Below are positions 15,001 to 19,515 of a stretch of 44,521 nucleotides of DNA, piece after piece (position 1 is the first letter of the stretch; every line of letters begins with the position of its first letter). The notes below the pieces were generated by a model that saw only the letters and a list, made by a program, of their open reading frames with translations, searched no databases and was not told the origin of the DNA. The stretch is from contig DFFS01000090.1 of assembly GCA_002371075.1 (NCBI GenBank), positions 1-44,521 on the forward strand. The letters run 5' to 3'. This stretch comes from Christensenella sp. UBA3770 (GTDB taxonomy: Bacteria > Bacillota > Clostridia > Christensenellales > CAG-1252). The position numbers and the translations under genes were made by a program.

Positions 15001-15318
15001 AATGAGAACGGCGCGTTCTGCGGCGGAAGCGCAGGGTGCAGCCTGCATGAAGACCATAAGCACGGCACCATCATCTTGCCTTTGTACAAGTCTTACCTGG
15101 TAAAGATTACGGGTGTATATGCGGACGAGAACAAGTTGCTTGACGGTGATGCTACGACGGAGCTTACAAGCGTTGATTACGTCTACGGTTACACGTACGT
15201 CTACGTTGACGCAAATGGCGACTATAAGACAGCGACACTTGCTGACCTTTCAGGTGATAAACCTGCGTACGTACACGGAACGGCAATCGGTTCGGCAGCT
15301 GCCGTGATCGGATTATAA
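1..15318 (+). CDS. Giant BspA-like leucine-rich repeat surface protein (5' end missing)
   Basis: The frame is open from base 1, so the gene starts upstream; 5,105 residues are visible. Most of the protein is BspA/TpLRR (LRR_5) repeats of about 23 residues with the recurring core V-T-x-I-G-x-x-A-F-x-G/N-C-x-x-L. About sixteen superdomains each begin with a non-LRR header of the type C-F-x-Y ... V-x-I-x-G-L ... L-x-I-P-x-x-I-x-G-K-x-V-T-x-I, seven of which carry an H-x-C-x(1-4)-H cluster. Non-LRR insertions lie at about 2700-4080 and 10280-10610, and short Tyr-rich modules near 8320, 13230 and 15160. Proteins of this family are exported and usually bind host or bacterial surfaces. No LPXTG signal or C-terminal membrane segment is visible, and the last header runs into a Tyr-rich module and stops, so the anchoring mode is unknown. 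The gene ends 12 bp before pilC with no terminator between. The LRR class is certain; the binding partner is unknown. Confidence 0.93.
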   Translation, partial: DECYIVKDGVIVIGSGAFGGAKYLKSVVLPASVSSISQNAFYGAEQIIDIQVNGPISSVDTGAFGATNEKLVVTGLSEGALEIFCTENGVRFMEITPATCFSYTTDGMTAGTAKITGLQPHTCTHHVNVVVPMYIAGLRVTAIGDRAFAHQQKIQSIVIPQTVMNVGVAAFAGCKNLTSVYLGDSVSYISSKTFTSTESLTEIFITSPEFKVSNDAFYNAGYEDLTVYLDDNDSLNEVKEIILESGARTATIEDIVCLRYSVVNGNEIKIAGIASHVCPNGHNGIVIPGTIDGKTVTAIADGAFAGNNTVVKIYLPETIRKIGDSAFKGASKLYDIAFYHYEGTKFVETDSNAYFAMDGGALYSSDFKTLYAYMTARSEVEMNVNRNTRYVKSNAFFNATNLLSITFLEDLYESGIAIAALTGVNQNLIVYTPSTTSKVYLALSAGSPANYQLKAATEATGFAYQYLDDEDNTVAILGLTAAFKLSHLFDASDTLVIPQFINGRRVSTIAKNAFAGLEFGAVVFPDGLIRIGEMAFANCVNLSNVIFPSSLETVEKMAFSGCSNMFEAYFLGAATSLGESIFNNTMSVALGAKRNFTAFGPTTTYMTEYFEENGVDYNTCASVLCFNYEVQQGNFIYIDSIKDHVCNSNHKVIHVPDKIDGKSVIGINAAKMFVGLSTVESVTLPDDMERIEDGLFKNCSSLVSVNVPSGLNYIGANAFENCVSLEKIVFPSSLTRIGNYAFKNCHGLTDVVVPTDCQSLGEGAFYGCSGLERIMLPRQITTINDYLFNECSRLNTLSYVDATGVVNYGLSKDVVSIGKYSFYGCSSLQNVFVGVYGSLTSLGEKAFAYSALSEFELSKKITTLGDGVFAGCTSLDIKDGGNATYSLDDSGGIIYLSETIKAVAESGSEQNDTTFSITNGALNYFFGEVSIDAYGSVVAHSDNVTGKGDSDGNHGNRLNIPETHGEWDPYTSAWVSYSYSSSNGKSGTLSGSTIKTHFDLGVGPYAAWKDTGKEYYGALGGGDYTIIFTVTIAHKQKYDDGWLTKSKTYYYDYSYVITFTVNDITSVWYYNVPSDEGGEDISATVNAIVTNADSSAPQGAIALGAKYGAGDYFTNGDDPLFDFDYITDDGEVTINIKDAPVFAAMSGYLIVHFEVSGLPSTTKSFELSKVAKTEFTQYTTIHTVLASMTGKMVLECDDELSVVIKNEEDCVLGAAIDKGEENANLLTYQSAYVKVMSGTTQLFTNTYAAARSSNILNLPDAAVAGKFQVEYNLSAIKKLTGAGASATVTFYSDDTYETAFSTVVFNIARPSVNNGYFVKVTATYNNVTIYGEKKDKTYVFKNNDLAAAIAEANLPGPLLAIRSVTEFALEGCSELDSLSIGEGVDTIGAGALINTQGIAEIGVNEQNDYFVLYKIDPNDPTYAYSGGGLYKKLAGNKLALIAFLGSNTVTEFTLPDNCTEIGDYAFSHNTTIQKVDLNNVTKIGKKAFYGCTALKYMTLPAGGAASGYKYGDRAFEGAGIESVYFDGDFQYVGQLGEMMFGENYDVTVYAKYDSGRIAEYFADYYGHTIRVVKTTDISFFAYETINGNEIKIKKYVGSDKEVIVPDMIENKKVTVIGDAAFEGTSVVTVKLPSYITLIGDYAFSDATSLAELYVNSDPTIKQNLFNNHNSSLIVYGITASELDDYCESIGVTFNLGTTWGCFTYSEDSTVTITGLNQHECNSSHKHLIIPNYINGKLVTEIAADAFNAIKKDVSVRDEYRAIESVTIPASVTTIGAGAFANNPSLKVLRFQNTTMESIGASYYDETNDCQCNTFGDNTALVVYASEMDSTIVKMFCQNEGIEYHAVATLDDIEYEEINGSYVVTGISITGSGNVILPDMIYGKKITEIAKFAFQSKEYASVTLGKYVTKIGEHAFDSCTNLKVVSLPDGLKTIGELAFNECTALTALFIPSSVNEIGDMAFAGCTALRTLRFLGDVKTIGNNVLMGITMTYGSTSANAPKSVSFLQVRKDATNLYNYFWTKCNVRATRVEDISVYRRWEECYEYNVLMDEYDELYVEIIGLKDHICANGGHGDIYIPESIGGIVVRSVADKAFAGVTTIRSASFESTGLGGLVTLGNRAFSGCSLLGEVDLGPVQIIGDGAFENCALLSKITTKGSSISAISDNGSLGMAGVFAGCVNLKEIAGLTGLKGLLASNGVIYRSTGAAWEAKYVYDLTGEVLNLDKATSIDSNAFNSVDTSAVKIINIPETLSSMPYAMLTRFTNLEEVNVAGADGTFNLTGTGSLGTGVTVYIPSGKSTNIGSYVEINNPAHFDYTAVKEGETIVGVEIKANDDFNATTLTLPHYGYVDGVCYPVIGIADNGFEGKAIETINALHVSYIGKEAFKNCTSLVTARLYEGKVDVLEEIKEDAFSGCTELKYVYLGKSLTVIDGNPFGSCRIDKKAGAVFAIDPDNTRYTSKVDGVNVNMILSKDAVTLYASYATGDVVVPDGVVKILSGAFKGKDITSITIPTSVRMIAKDAIVNCSDLTSLTILSENLTVGEFQKGSGGAGIVTRSQCASSFTVFAVEGTIVEDYANWNNIPFRAVVSTNAITFAGGVITKVNTDMLGKVLIVPTNYYEGTALVPVTKIAANAFYGAKQVDEIYLSYHLAEIGSAAFAGMTSLKKVIFMDDGPAAFSSLIIGKNAFAYSYSLSEVHFESYTTNMTVDSTAFRASGSNLTVYAPNLSNELTKLRALQGVVATCEVSYSRCLATQDLNANETILTGVNPVYALDTSVNGTTYKKNTYYYKDAGVYVLSESDTYDSGKLYYKQVGLTNKLLIPEYINGRKVVGVNIGTPSSLTGFTGLFLPDTITYIAAGSFSDTNVTEVVIPDGVQTIDDGAFCAKYADLHVYYDGDAIDANVFANANYTVYLHTGATVTHLSDGVEKVAVSPASYFTYEVVRGREVVITGLTNAGKSEKEIVLPTYLKGRKVTKIGDGAFAHNSTLEKLTISKYVSEIGNNVFVGTFENVKNAATEFLLFETGNESFEISQPGPEQAKEDILILRDAGPEDAYTTIYAVFSVLETPDGEDSVVFTFSVADSVTEIKEGAFAGAYSLRKIYGNAYFRGESDNTALVKVGDGEGANSVLITVLRTCSKFEIATSDVYRVGAYAFYGCTLSKIISIPETVSELGEGAFENSKALSTISLPGGISYLPARLFYGCSSLTGVSIPNGVNSIGAFAFGKSALKSIDFTALDLLTTIGDSAFAYCEELTSISFVGTNVTAIGKDAFRGCSKLGSIDLFTVKDEETNAMSSALAEIGAGAFAGTAITEIILPDNVMAISDSLFEDATLLRSVIAKGTVTSVGKYAFKGATSLTAIPETILPTLTFIGEGAFMESGLQEVSLPQGVTEIAPATFKDCKYLTSVTLTSSLKKIGNSAFEGCDGRIGLNEYTYVAVSGGKVTLVDDTDAEDVKTVSVKTTTVSGNVYSTVVNGHKIRAVGDKIVVDNRFSGTAYEDEVTGEIYRVAIVDDLKIDLRKIGGEYVLRIMLDDGGRMNGVKLSKSFGITKINLGIRVSEIGKRAFANTAIESVNLTDSVVTVGDEAFAYNDSLQSVLIGMRLETIGSGVFRGTPNLSGVDVNKKNTHFKSDDDKVLYMYDETQNGWILKLYPAGRVPAGDLAFVIPAEVVGVDEGAFDGCKLESVIVQDGVKSIAKGAFNNAGSLKTVFFDADLAISADVFNKYNEETQEEERISVELDVPMYGTLATFCEEYFSTGNVTYKLHTPKSCFKYETNETTVKITGIKGDCTHSHEVLVVPDYIDGRRVTKIGDLAFANAGIVNLKLPRLLDEIGDGAFYGNELATITMDGTVTEDAGEEKTSNGTFEIEKIYYEEELQYTTLTNVQSDVLIAYIGGVSVDYTLPDDVHTVGYGAFYKANVTEVDLTSAYRIETAAFFESELSSAEGLENVTWIGDSAFENTAVTTFTFGADLAHVGSAAFAGTNVTSITFGDVTDNGFYRYENNLLYEYGDGKMTNSMTLHTVFNAYVEDATNAGDFLTVPDSFTVEGDGEPVEYVLAIIGAYAFKSLDVSGHNGIVIIPSVARNLTLAEGAFLNDTIDEVHFESRVDAEADEDKFYFDEDAFVYYPQGSDLTASLVASHHGKYLAFTPKESLDYVSEENDTVVRVKGAKGVVNDLVIPVYIDAKLVTAVGNDKGASGFSSGRIVNLVVTDRVTSLAANAFNGCTTLRDAKLGEGITVIPDGLFEGCTLLKTVTMSSEVTTIGAAAFKSTILTAIPVVVNGGTANVIEIGDSAFEGVRSLTEIKFWGTPTGKLTVGNNAFKDCNNSAITMIDVPAWVKLGTGVFYSKSNSLSYLLFEGDQWETSTNVTALALDALDDMTKCFINLSSPYFTKVSVSMSATRLRKYFTILGNYKKVTLTSETYQANKYYVYNATSKDLEQEGVSAEFDADKTYYENVENATIMGKWSCFTPDECFEWAEESGTGNVIVKGLKASVLNGSDATLKGYITDAQYGNGALLIPEYYEGKPVRIIGNNLQFGANDFITKVVIPDSVTKIAANAFYGFNAANITVVFGDNTQITEIDTHAFKEVDVKQIVIKGKNPLTIGEEAFIGTSLTTLTISNANTIGTKAFYGIGIKTVDLIFTGDNATIGEYAFAFASNGNTIAGAALAVKGTISEIKAHAFENNDVGVWAFDAKATTIGDYAFSYAKVTAVPVNVETIGDYAYLGASIRKNGVGNVVVTDVVSVGKGAFSGSDITGFCFGSELATFYSDNADNEGSLHDTKDLVAITYGDKDVSNPWFGVKKNVMYTKDEENNRYVAIKFAEKANGEVGDFSILTEIGYGAFRGSLFTKGKFDVVAIGDYAFAGCTSLVSVNNTKSGGAMFGSGLNAIGKGAFEGCTAIKKIELQGLTSLTIGEDAFKTCSALVEVYLSASQIAIGSNAFAVDNPVTTESVEKISLATLDSANITIADGYTFTATVIFVPKYSTEQATAINSKLTADHKIFYTPTECLSVNENGAFCGGSAGCSLHEDHKHGTIILPLYKSYLVKITGVYADENKLLDGDATTELTSVDYVYGYTYVYVDANGDYKTATLADLSGDKPAYVHGTAIGSAAAVIGL

Positions 15319-15330
15319 GAGGAGGAACAG

Positions 15331-16518
15331 ATGCAAAAGTACAGTTATCAAGCATTGACCCCGGATGGCAAAACCATTCGGGGCACAATGATCGCCAACA
15401 ATGACGAGGAATTGCGTCAGCTTGTGGGCAAGGCGGGCAACACCGTCGTTAAGTTTACAAAGTTGGCGTCCGACACGGAGGGGAGCAAAGCATTGCCCTT
15501 AAAAGATGTCGGCAATTTCTGCAGTCAGCTGGGCGCGATCTTAAAAGCAGGCCTCCCGTTGGCTTCCGCTTTGGACATGCTCTACGGCAAAACCGAAAGC
15601 GGCGTCTTGAAAAAGTCCATCGGAAAGATCTACGAGATGGTGCAAAAAGGTAATTCGCTGTCCGATGCGTTGGCGGCGCAGGGTAAGGCTTATCCGGCGC
15701 TGATGCTCAACATGGTCAAGGCGGGCGAAATGAGCGGTGATTTGGACGTCACGCTCAACAAGCTTTCCGATCACTTTGCAAAGGAGCAAAAAACCGCAAA
15801 CGCCGTCAAAGCCGCGCTCCGTTACCCCAAGATGCTGGCGATCATCACGCTCGCCGTCGTTATCTTGATGGTTTCGGTGGTGTTGCCGAAGTTGACCTCC
15901 ACGATGCCGGCGGAAAACCTCCCGGGGCTGACAAAAGCGCTCCTTGGGTTATCCGATTTTATCTTGGATAACTTTATCTTCATTTTGATCGGCGTGGTCT
16001 TCTTGATCATCGTTATCCCGATGATCAAAAGCATCGAAAAGGTACGATATACGCTGGACAAATGGAAGGTTACGATGCCCAAGATCGGAAAACTGATGAA
16101 GATGGTCTACACGGCACGTTTCGCGCGTTCCTTGGCAACCCTTTATGAGGGCGGCATTCAGCTGATCGACGCGATGCAGATGTGTACCGCGATCGTGGAC
16201 AACGTTTATATTTCGGAAAAGATGGAGGACGCGATCTACCGCGTCAAAAAGGGTGAAAGCATCTCCAAAGCCATGGCGAGCATCGACGTGTTTGATCCGA
16301 TGCTTACCAGCATGATCTTCGTCGGTGAAGAATCGGGCGTTTTGGGTGACGTTTTGATCCGTGTTGCGGATTATTTCGATGAAGAATCGGATAACGCGAC
16401 CAAGGCGTTGACCTCGCTTCTTGAGCCCATCATGCTCATCGTGATGGCGGGTGTCATCGTTCTCATAATTTTGTCAATATTGTTGCCGATGTTCTCCTCG
16501 TACGACAGCATCGGTTAA
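15331..16518 (+). CDS. pilC: Type IV pilus inner-membrane platform protein PilC (GspF family)
   Basis: This 395-residue polytopic protein matches the GspF/PilC family in length and layout. It has an N-terminal cytoplasmic segment (Y-x-A-x-x-x-x-G-K opening) and two T2SSF domains at roughly residues 60-180 and 265-390. Hydrophobic segments lie near 168-186, 214-232 and 366-390. In the family it forms the membrane platform that couples the PilB ATPase to pilin polymerisation. The ATG is preceded by GAGGAGG in the 12-bp gap after the giant LRR gene, so translation start and cotranscription both look clear. pilM follows after 14 bp. Function is inferred by family, with high confidence. Confidence 0.95.
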   Translation: MQKYSYQALTPDGKTIRGTMIANNDEELRQLVGKAGNTVVKFTKLASDTEGSKALPLKDVGNFCSQLGAILKAGLPLASALDMLYGKTESGVLKKSIGKIYEMVQKGNSLSDALAAQGKAYPALMLNMVKAGEMSGDLDVTLNKLSDHFAKEQKTANAVKAALRYPKMLAIITLAVVILMVSVVLPKLTSTMPAENLPGLTKALLGLSDFILDNFIFILIGVVFLIIVIPMIKSIEKVRYTLDKWKVTMPKIGKLMKMVYTARFARSLATLYEGGIQLIDAMQMCTAIVDNVYISEKMEDAIYRVKKGESISKAMASIDVFDPMLTSMIFVGEESGVLGDVLIRVADYFDEESDNATKALTSLLEPIMLIVMAGVIVLIILSILLPMFSSYDSIG

Positions 16519-16532
16519 ACGGAGGGATAGAT

Positions 16533-17441
16533 ATGCTTTGTGTAAATTTAGGTGACGATAAGATCAAAATCGTTGACGGCAAAATGAGCGGCGGCAAAGT
16601 CGTCGTAAATAAGTGCTATGAGATCGAGACCAAGGTGGGTTCGATGGAGAGCGGCAACATCAAAGATCTGATGGCGTTCTCTCAGGTCCTGCAGGAGTGC
16701 ATCAACTCGGGCGGGATCAAAAACACCGATCTTACTTACGTTTTGGACAATCCGCGCGTGATCTTCCGTGAGATGGTCGTGCCCGACGTTTCGCAGGACA
16801 AAGTTAAGCTCATCGTCGGAAACGAAATTTTCAGCGACAGCAAGATGGCGAACAACACGCTTGATTATATCGTTGAAAACACCTTTAAAAACGAAGAGGG
16901 CAAAAAGAGGGCGAGGATCACGGTGACTTACGTCTCCAACGATGCGATCGACAGCTTGCACACCGCAGCAACGGAGCTTGGCATGCGTCCTACGGTTTTG
17001 GACGTTGCGCCAAATTCCATCAGCAAGCTTGTGGAAAAGTTCTGCAAGTCCAACCGCGGCGTTTTGGAAGATACGTTCGTTTTGCTGGATTACAAGGACA
17101 GCTTCATCTCCCTCTATATCTTTGACAACGGGCAGCGCAAGTTCTCCAAGAACAGCACGCTGTACGTCGGCAATACCACGGACAACAATTATTTGCTTGG
17201 GGAGTTGACCAGCAACATCAACAGCGTTATCAGGTTCTACGAGTCGCGTTCCGGCGTAAACGTCACGGCGATCTACATCACCGGCAACGTGGAGGCGCTC
17301 AGCGACGATCTGTTGCAAGGTCTTGCGGAGTCCATGAATATGATGATCTCACACTTCCCGATCCCCAACTTCGTTAAGGGCGTGGATATCTATGATTTCA
17401 ACAAGTACAGCGGCGTTATCGGCGCGTTTTTAAGGAGGTAA
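16533..17441 (+). CDS. pilM: Type IV pilus assembly protein PilM (actin-like)
   Basis: This 302-residue soluble protein is placed as PilM by position between pilC and pilN and by the actin/FtsA-like fold pattern: an N-terminal strand pair (CVNLGDDKIKIV), a central V-L-D-V-A-P-N-S segment near residue 160, a second phosphate-loop-like strand (FVLLDYKDSFISLYIF), and a C-terminal ITGN strand-turn. PilM normally binds the cytoplasmic tail of PilN and links the alignment complex to PilB and PilC. Family members are about 300-350 residues long, so the length is normal. The start is preceded by GGAGGG. The gene ends 3 bp before pilN, with the pilN ribosome binding site (AAGGAGG) inside its last codons, suggesting translational coupling. 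Sequence conservation is modest, so the call leans on gene order. Confidence 0.85.
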   Translation: MLCVNLGDDKIKIVDGKMSGGKVVVNKCYEIETKVGSMESGNIKDLMAFSQVLQECINSGGIKNTDLTYVLDNPRVIFREMVVPDVSQDKVKLIVGNEIFSDSKMANNTLDYIVENTFKNEEGKKRARITVTYVSNDAIDSLHTAATELGMRPTVLDVAPNSISKLVEKFCKSNRGVLEDTFVLLDYKDSFISLYIFDNGQRKFSKNSTLYVGNTTDNNYLLGELTSNINSVIRFYESRSGVNVTAIYITGNVEALSDDLLQGLAESMNMMISHFPIPNFVKGVDIYDFNKYSGVIGAFLRR

Positions 17442-17444
17442 ACG

Positions 17445-18572
17445 ATGGCTAAGAGAGATATAAACCTTTTCAGAGCCGCCGGCGGCGAGAGGGCAAAAGC
17501 GAGCAAAAGCTCGCCGGTGTCCATTATGCTGGTCATCGGACTCATTGTGATCGTGATCGCGCTTGGCGTGGCGGTCTTCTTTAACATGCAGGTCAACTCC
17601 GCAAAAACGGATTATGAGAAGAAACTCAAGATCCAAAGCAATTACGAGCGGACGTTGAATTCCGCAACGATCAAGGAACTTTCCAAGGAATACAACACGG
17701 TCAAGGATGATATCGAATCCGCCGCGGCGATCAACGAATTCGTCGAAACCCGTTCCGCACTCTATCCCGCGGCAACGGACAGTGAGATCGCCACGATCAA
17801 AGCCACCATCTTGGATAACCCCGTCGGCGAAACGTATTCGTTGAACGAGCCCATGGATGAGGAGGAGGAAGACAGCATTTTCGTCCCGCGCGATTACGAG
17901 GGACTGCGCAGTTCCTTCTACGACGACAACGCGGAGGAATTCAGTGACAAAGAGCTTTTCTACTACGCGTTGCAAAACTTGGCGAAAAAGCAGGAAGAAT
18001 CCGATGAAAACGTTTGGTATGCTTATTACAGATGCTACTTTGTGGCGGTATTTACGGGCGGCGACGGCTTGGGGATCCCGCGCTTGATCAGCGCGCTCGC
18101 AACCCCCTCCGAGGCGATCAATTATCAATCGCCTTTCTGTAGATATCAAATGGACAACGACGTCTTTGACGACGGCTATTACGTCCCCGCCAAGTTCCAA
18201 ACCGTTTCGTACGGCGAAGAGAATTACAACATTCTGCTCCTGCCCTTAAAGACGGTGGTGGAACGCGCGTATGACATCTTGGCGGCACACGCAAACGCTC
18301 TTGTGGAGGCAAACGGTTGGCAAGGGCAAACCGAGCTTGCCGAGTTTGGTATGGACACCATTGAGTTTACCAACGATTCTTTGCGTTTTACGTTGGTCTT
18401 ACCCAAGGATGCTTCTTTCTCGGACGTCTTGGATGAGTTTGACGCGTCATATTTCTTTGACGTTGACAAATCGGTTACCCGCCCGAACGGTGAAAACACC
18501 GAAAGCGGCGTTGCGTACCCGATCGTGTTGAAGTACAAAAACAGACCGGTCTTCAACGATGAGGAAGATTGA
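17445..18572 (+). CDS. pilN: PilN-like type IV pilus alignment protein, unusually long
   Basis: The N-terminus carries the PilN signature (R-D-I-N-L-F, cf. INLLP) that docks to PilM. One transmembrane helix follows at about residues 27-48, then a predicted coiled coil at 50-100. The whole protein is 375 residues, against roughly 180-220 in typical PilN. The extra length is an acidic central stretch at about 125-255 (E-E-E-E-D and many D/E/Y) before a C-terminal region that may be the ferredoxin-like fold. In the family PilN and PilO form a periplasmic heterodimer; in a monoderm cell this part would face the wall zone. Position between pilM and pilO supports the name. The function of the insertion is unknown. 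Confidence 0.82.
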   Translation: MAKRDINLFRAAGGERAKASKSSPVSIMLVIGLIVIVIALGVAVFFNMQVNSAKTDYEKKLKIQSNYERTLNSATIKELSKEYNTVKDDIESAAAINEFVETRSALYPAATDSEIATIKATILDNPVGETYSLNEPMDEEEEDSIFVPRDYEGLRSSFYDDNAEEFSDKELFYYALQNLAKKQEESDENVWYAYYRCYFVAVFTGGDGLGIPRLISALATPSEAINYQSPFCRYQMDNDVFDDGYYVPAKFQTVSYGEENYNILLLPLKTVVERAYDILAAHANALVEANGWQGQTELAEFGMDTIEFTNDSLRFTLVLPKDASFSDVLDEFDASYFFDVDKSVTRPNGENTESGVAYPIVLKYKNRPVFNDEED

Positions 18573-18587
18573 TAGGAGGGCGAGAAA

Positions 18588-19361
18588 ATGAAAATTACGG
18601 AAAGAGATAAAGTACTTTTGGTTTTATTGGGTGTTATCCTTATCGTCGCTCTTGCCATCGTTCTTCCCGGCGTCGGCGTAATGGGTTGCAGGGAAAAGAT
18701 CGCAACGTACAAGACGGATACGGAAGAGCTTGAAAAGGATCTTACCGGAAAGCTGGATCAGATCCACGCGATGGGCGTTGAAACCGCAAATGCAGAGAGC
18801 GTTTCCAAAGCGCAAGCCGGGCTGGAAGACAAGATCTTTGACATGAAGATGGAAGCGGCGCACCTTGCGGGCAACGTGATGGCGTACGCCAAGCCGTACG
18901 CGGTCGACGAAGGCTGGATCGACGGGTTGGAGTACCGTTACGGCGTCAAATCCGACGAGGGTGAAAAGATCGTCGATTACAGCTATATCGAAAACGTTGA
19001 AGTAAAGGAAAACGAGACGGATGAAAACTTCTCCATCGACAACGTAAACTATTCGCTCCCCAGCGCAAAGAGAGAGATCAAGTACACGATCTCCCCCACG
19101 GCAAACTGCGCGTATAACGTTGAAATGACGTTGGAGGGCTATTCTGCCGAGAATTTGGGTGCCGTGCTCCTTTTCCTGCACAATATCGCCTCCAAGGGGT
19201 CGATGCTGATCACCGAAGTTAAGTGTTACACAAAGGATGAGGGCGAAAAGTCCGTTGCGTTTACGCTTTTGATGCCGCCCGAGGGCAGCGGTATTCAGCA
19301 GTACGCACAGCAGATCAAGGAGATCCTTGAGGCAAGAGAGAGCGAAGAAGAGGAAGAATGA
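18588..19361 (+). CDS. pilO: PilO-like type IV pilus alignment protein
   Basis: This 257-residue bitopic protein has a short cytoplasmic N-terminus, one transmembrane helix at about residues 8-30, a coiled-coil region at 36-95 and a C-terminal alpha/beta domain at about 150-240 with the PilO-like pattern Y-N-V-E-M-T-L-E-G-Y-S ... L-L-F-L-H-N-I. Length, topology and position after pilN agree with PilO, the PilN partner. The tail is strongly acidic (EEEEE). The start is preceded by GGAGGG. A 154-bp gap rich in inverted repeats separates it from the giant pilin gene, so expression may be split at this point. Confidence 0.85.
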   Translation: MKITERDKVLLVLLGVILIVALAIVLPGVGVMGCREKIATYKTDTEELEKDLTGKLDQIHAMGVETANAESVSKAQAGLEDKIFDMKMEAAHLAGNVMAYAKPYAVDEGWIDGLEYRYGVKSDEGEKIVDYSYIENVEVKENETDENFSIDNVNYSLPSAKREIKYTISPTANCAYNVEMTLEGYSAENLGAVLLFLHNIASKGSMLITEVKCYTKDEGEKSVAFTLLMPPEGSGIQQYAQQIKEILEARESEEEEE

Positions 19362-19515
19362 CGGTTTTGCGCTTTCTCGGAAGGTGCGTTTCTTTCGAGA
19401 AAACGCGAAAATGGGCAGGTAGAATTATTTTTCAATTAAATTATTGAAAAGTTTTGTTAGTAATAAAGGGTTTTCGCTTAATCATTATTTATAATGATTA
19501 TGGGAGGTGGCTCAA
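19362..19515 (+). promoter_or_regulatory. Intergenic region with three successive inverted repeats before the giant pilin
   Basis: Three structures follow one another. First, a long imperfect hairpin at 19365-19411 has core arms TTTCTCG and CGAGAAA, with outer GCG/CGC and TTTT/AAAA pairs. Second, a perfect 8-bp stem TTTTCAAT / ATTGAAAA lies at 19429-19450 with a 6-nt loop. Third, a perfect palindrome at 19479-19500 has arms TAATCATTAT / ATAATGATTA around TT, contains a TATAAT (19490-19495), and ends 1 bp before the GGGAGG ribosome binding site. No good -35 box sits 16-18 bp upstream of TATAAT, and no T-tract follows the first hairpin. A processing site, attenuator or operator is therefore as likely as a simple promoter or terminator. 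Confidence 0.55.

Noticed and set aside
289..15063. Periodic DNA similarity that could suggest a CRISPR or tandem repeat array
   Set aside because: The periodicity follows LRR codons of about 69 bp, is imprecise, and lies within one continuous reading frame without spacers.
19365..19411. Intrinsic terminator after pilO
   Set aside because: The hairpin is long and imperfect and is followed by TGGGCAGG rather than a T-run on the + strand.
19507..19515. GTG start for the giant pilin
   Set aside because: It overlaps the GGGAGG ribosome binding site that is well placed for the ATG at 19516.
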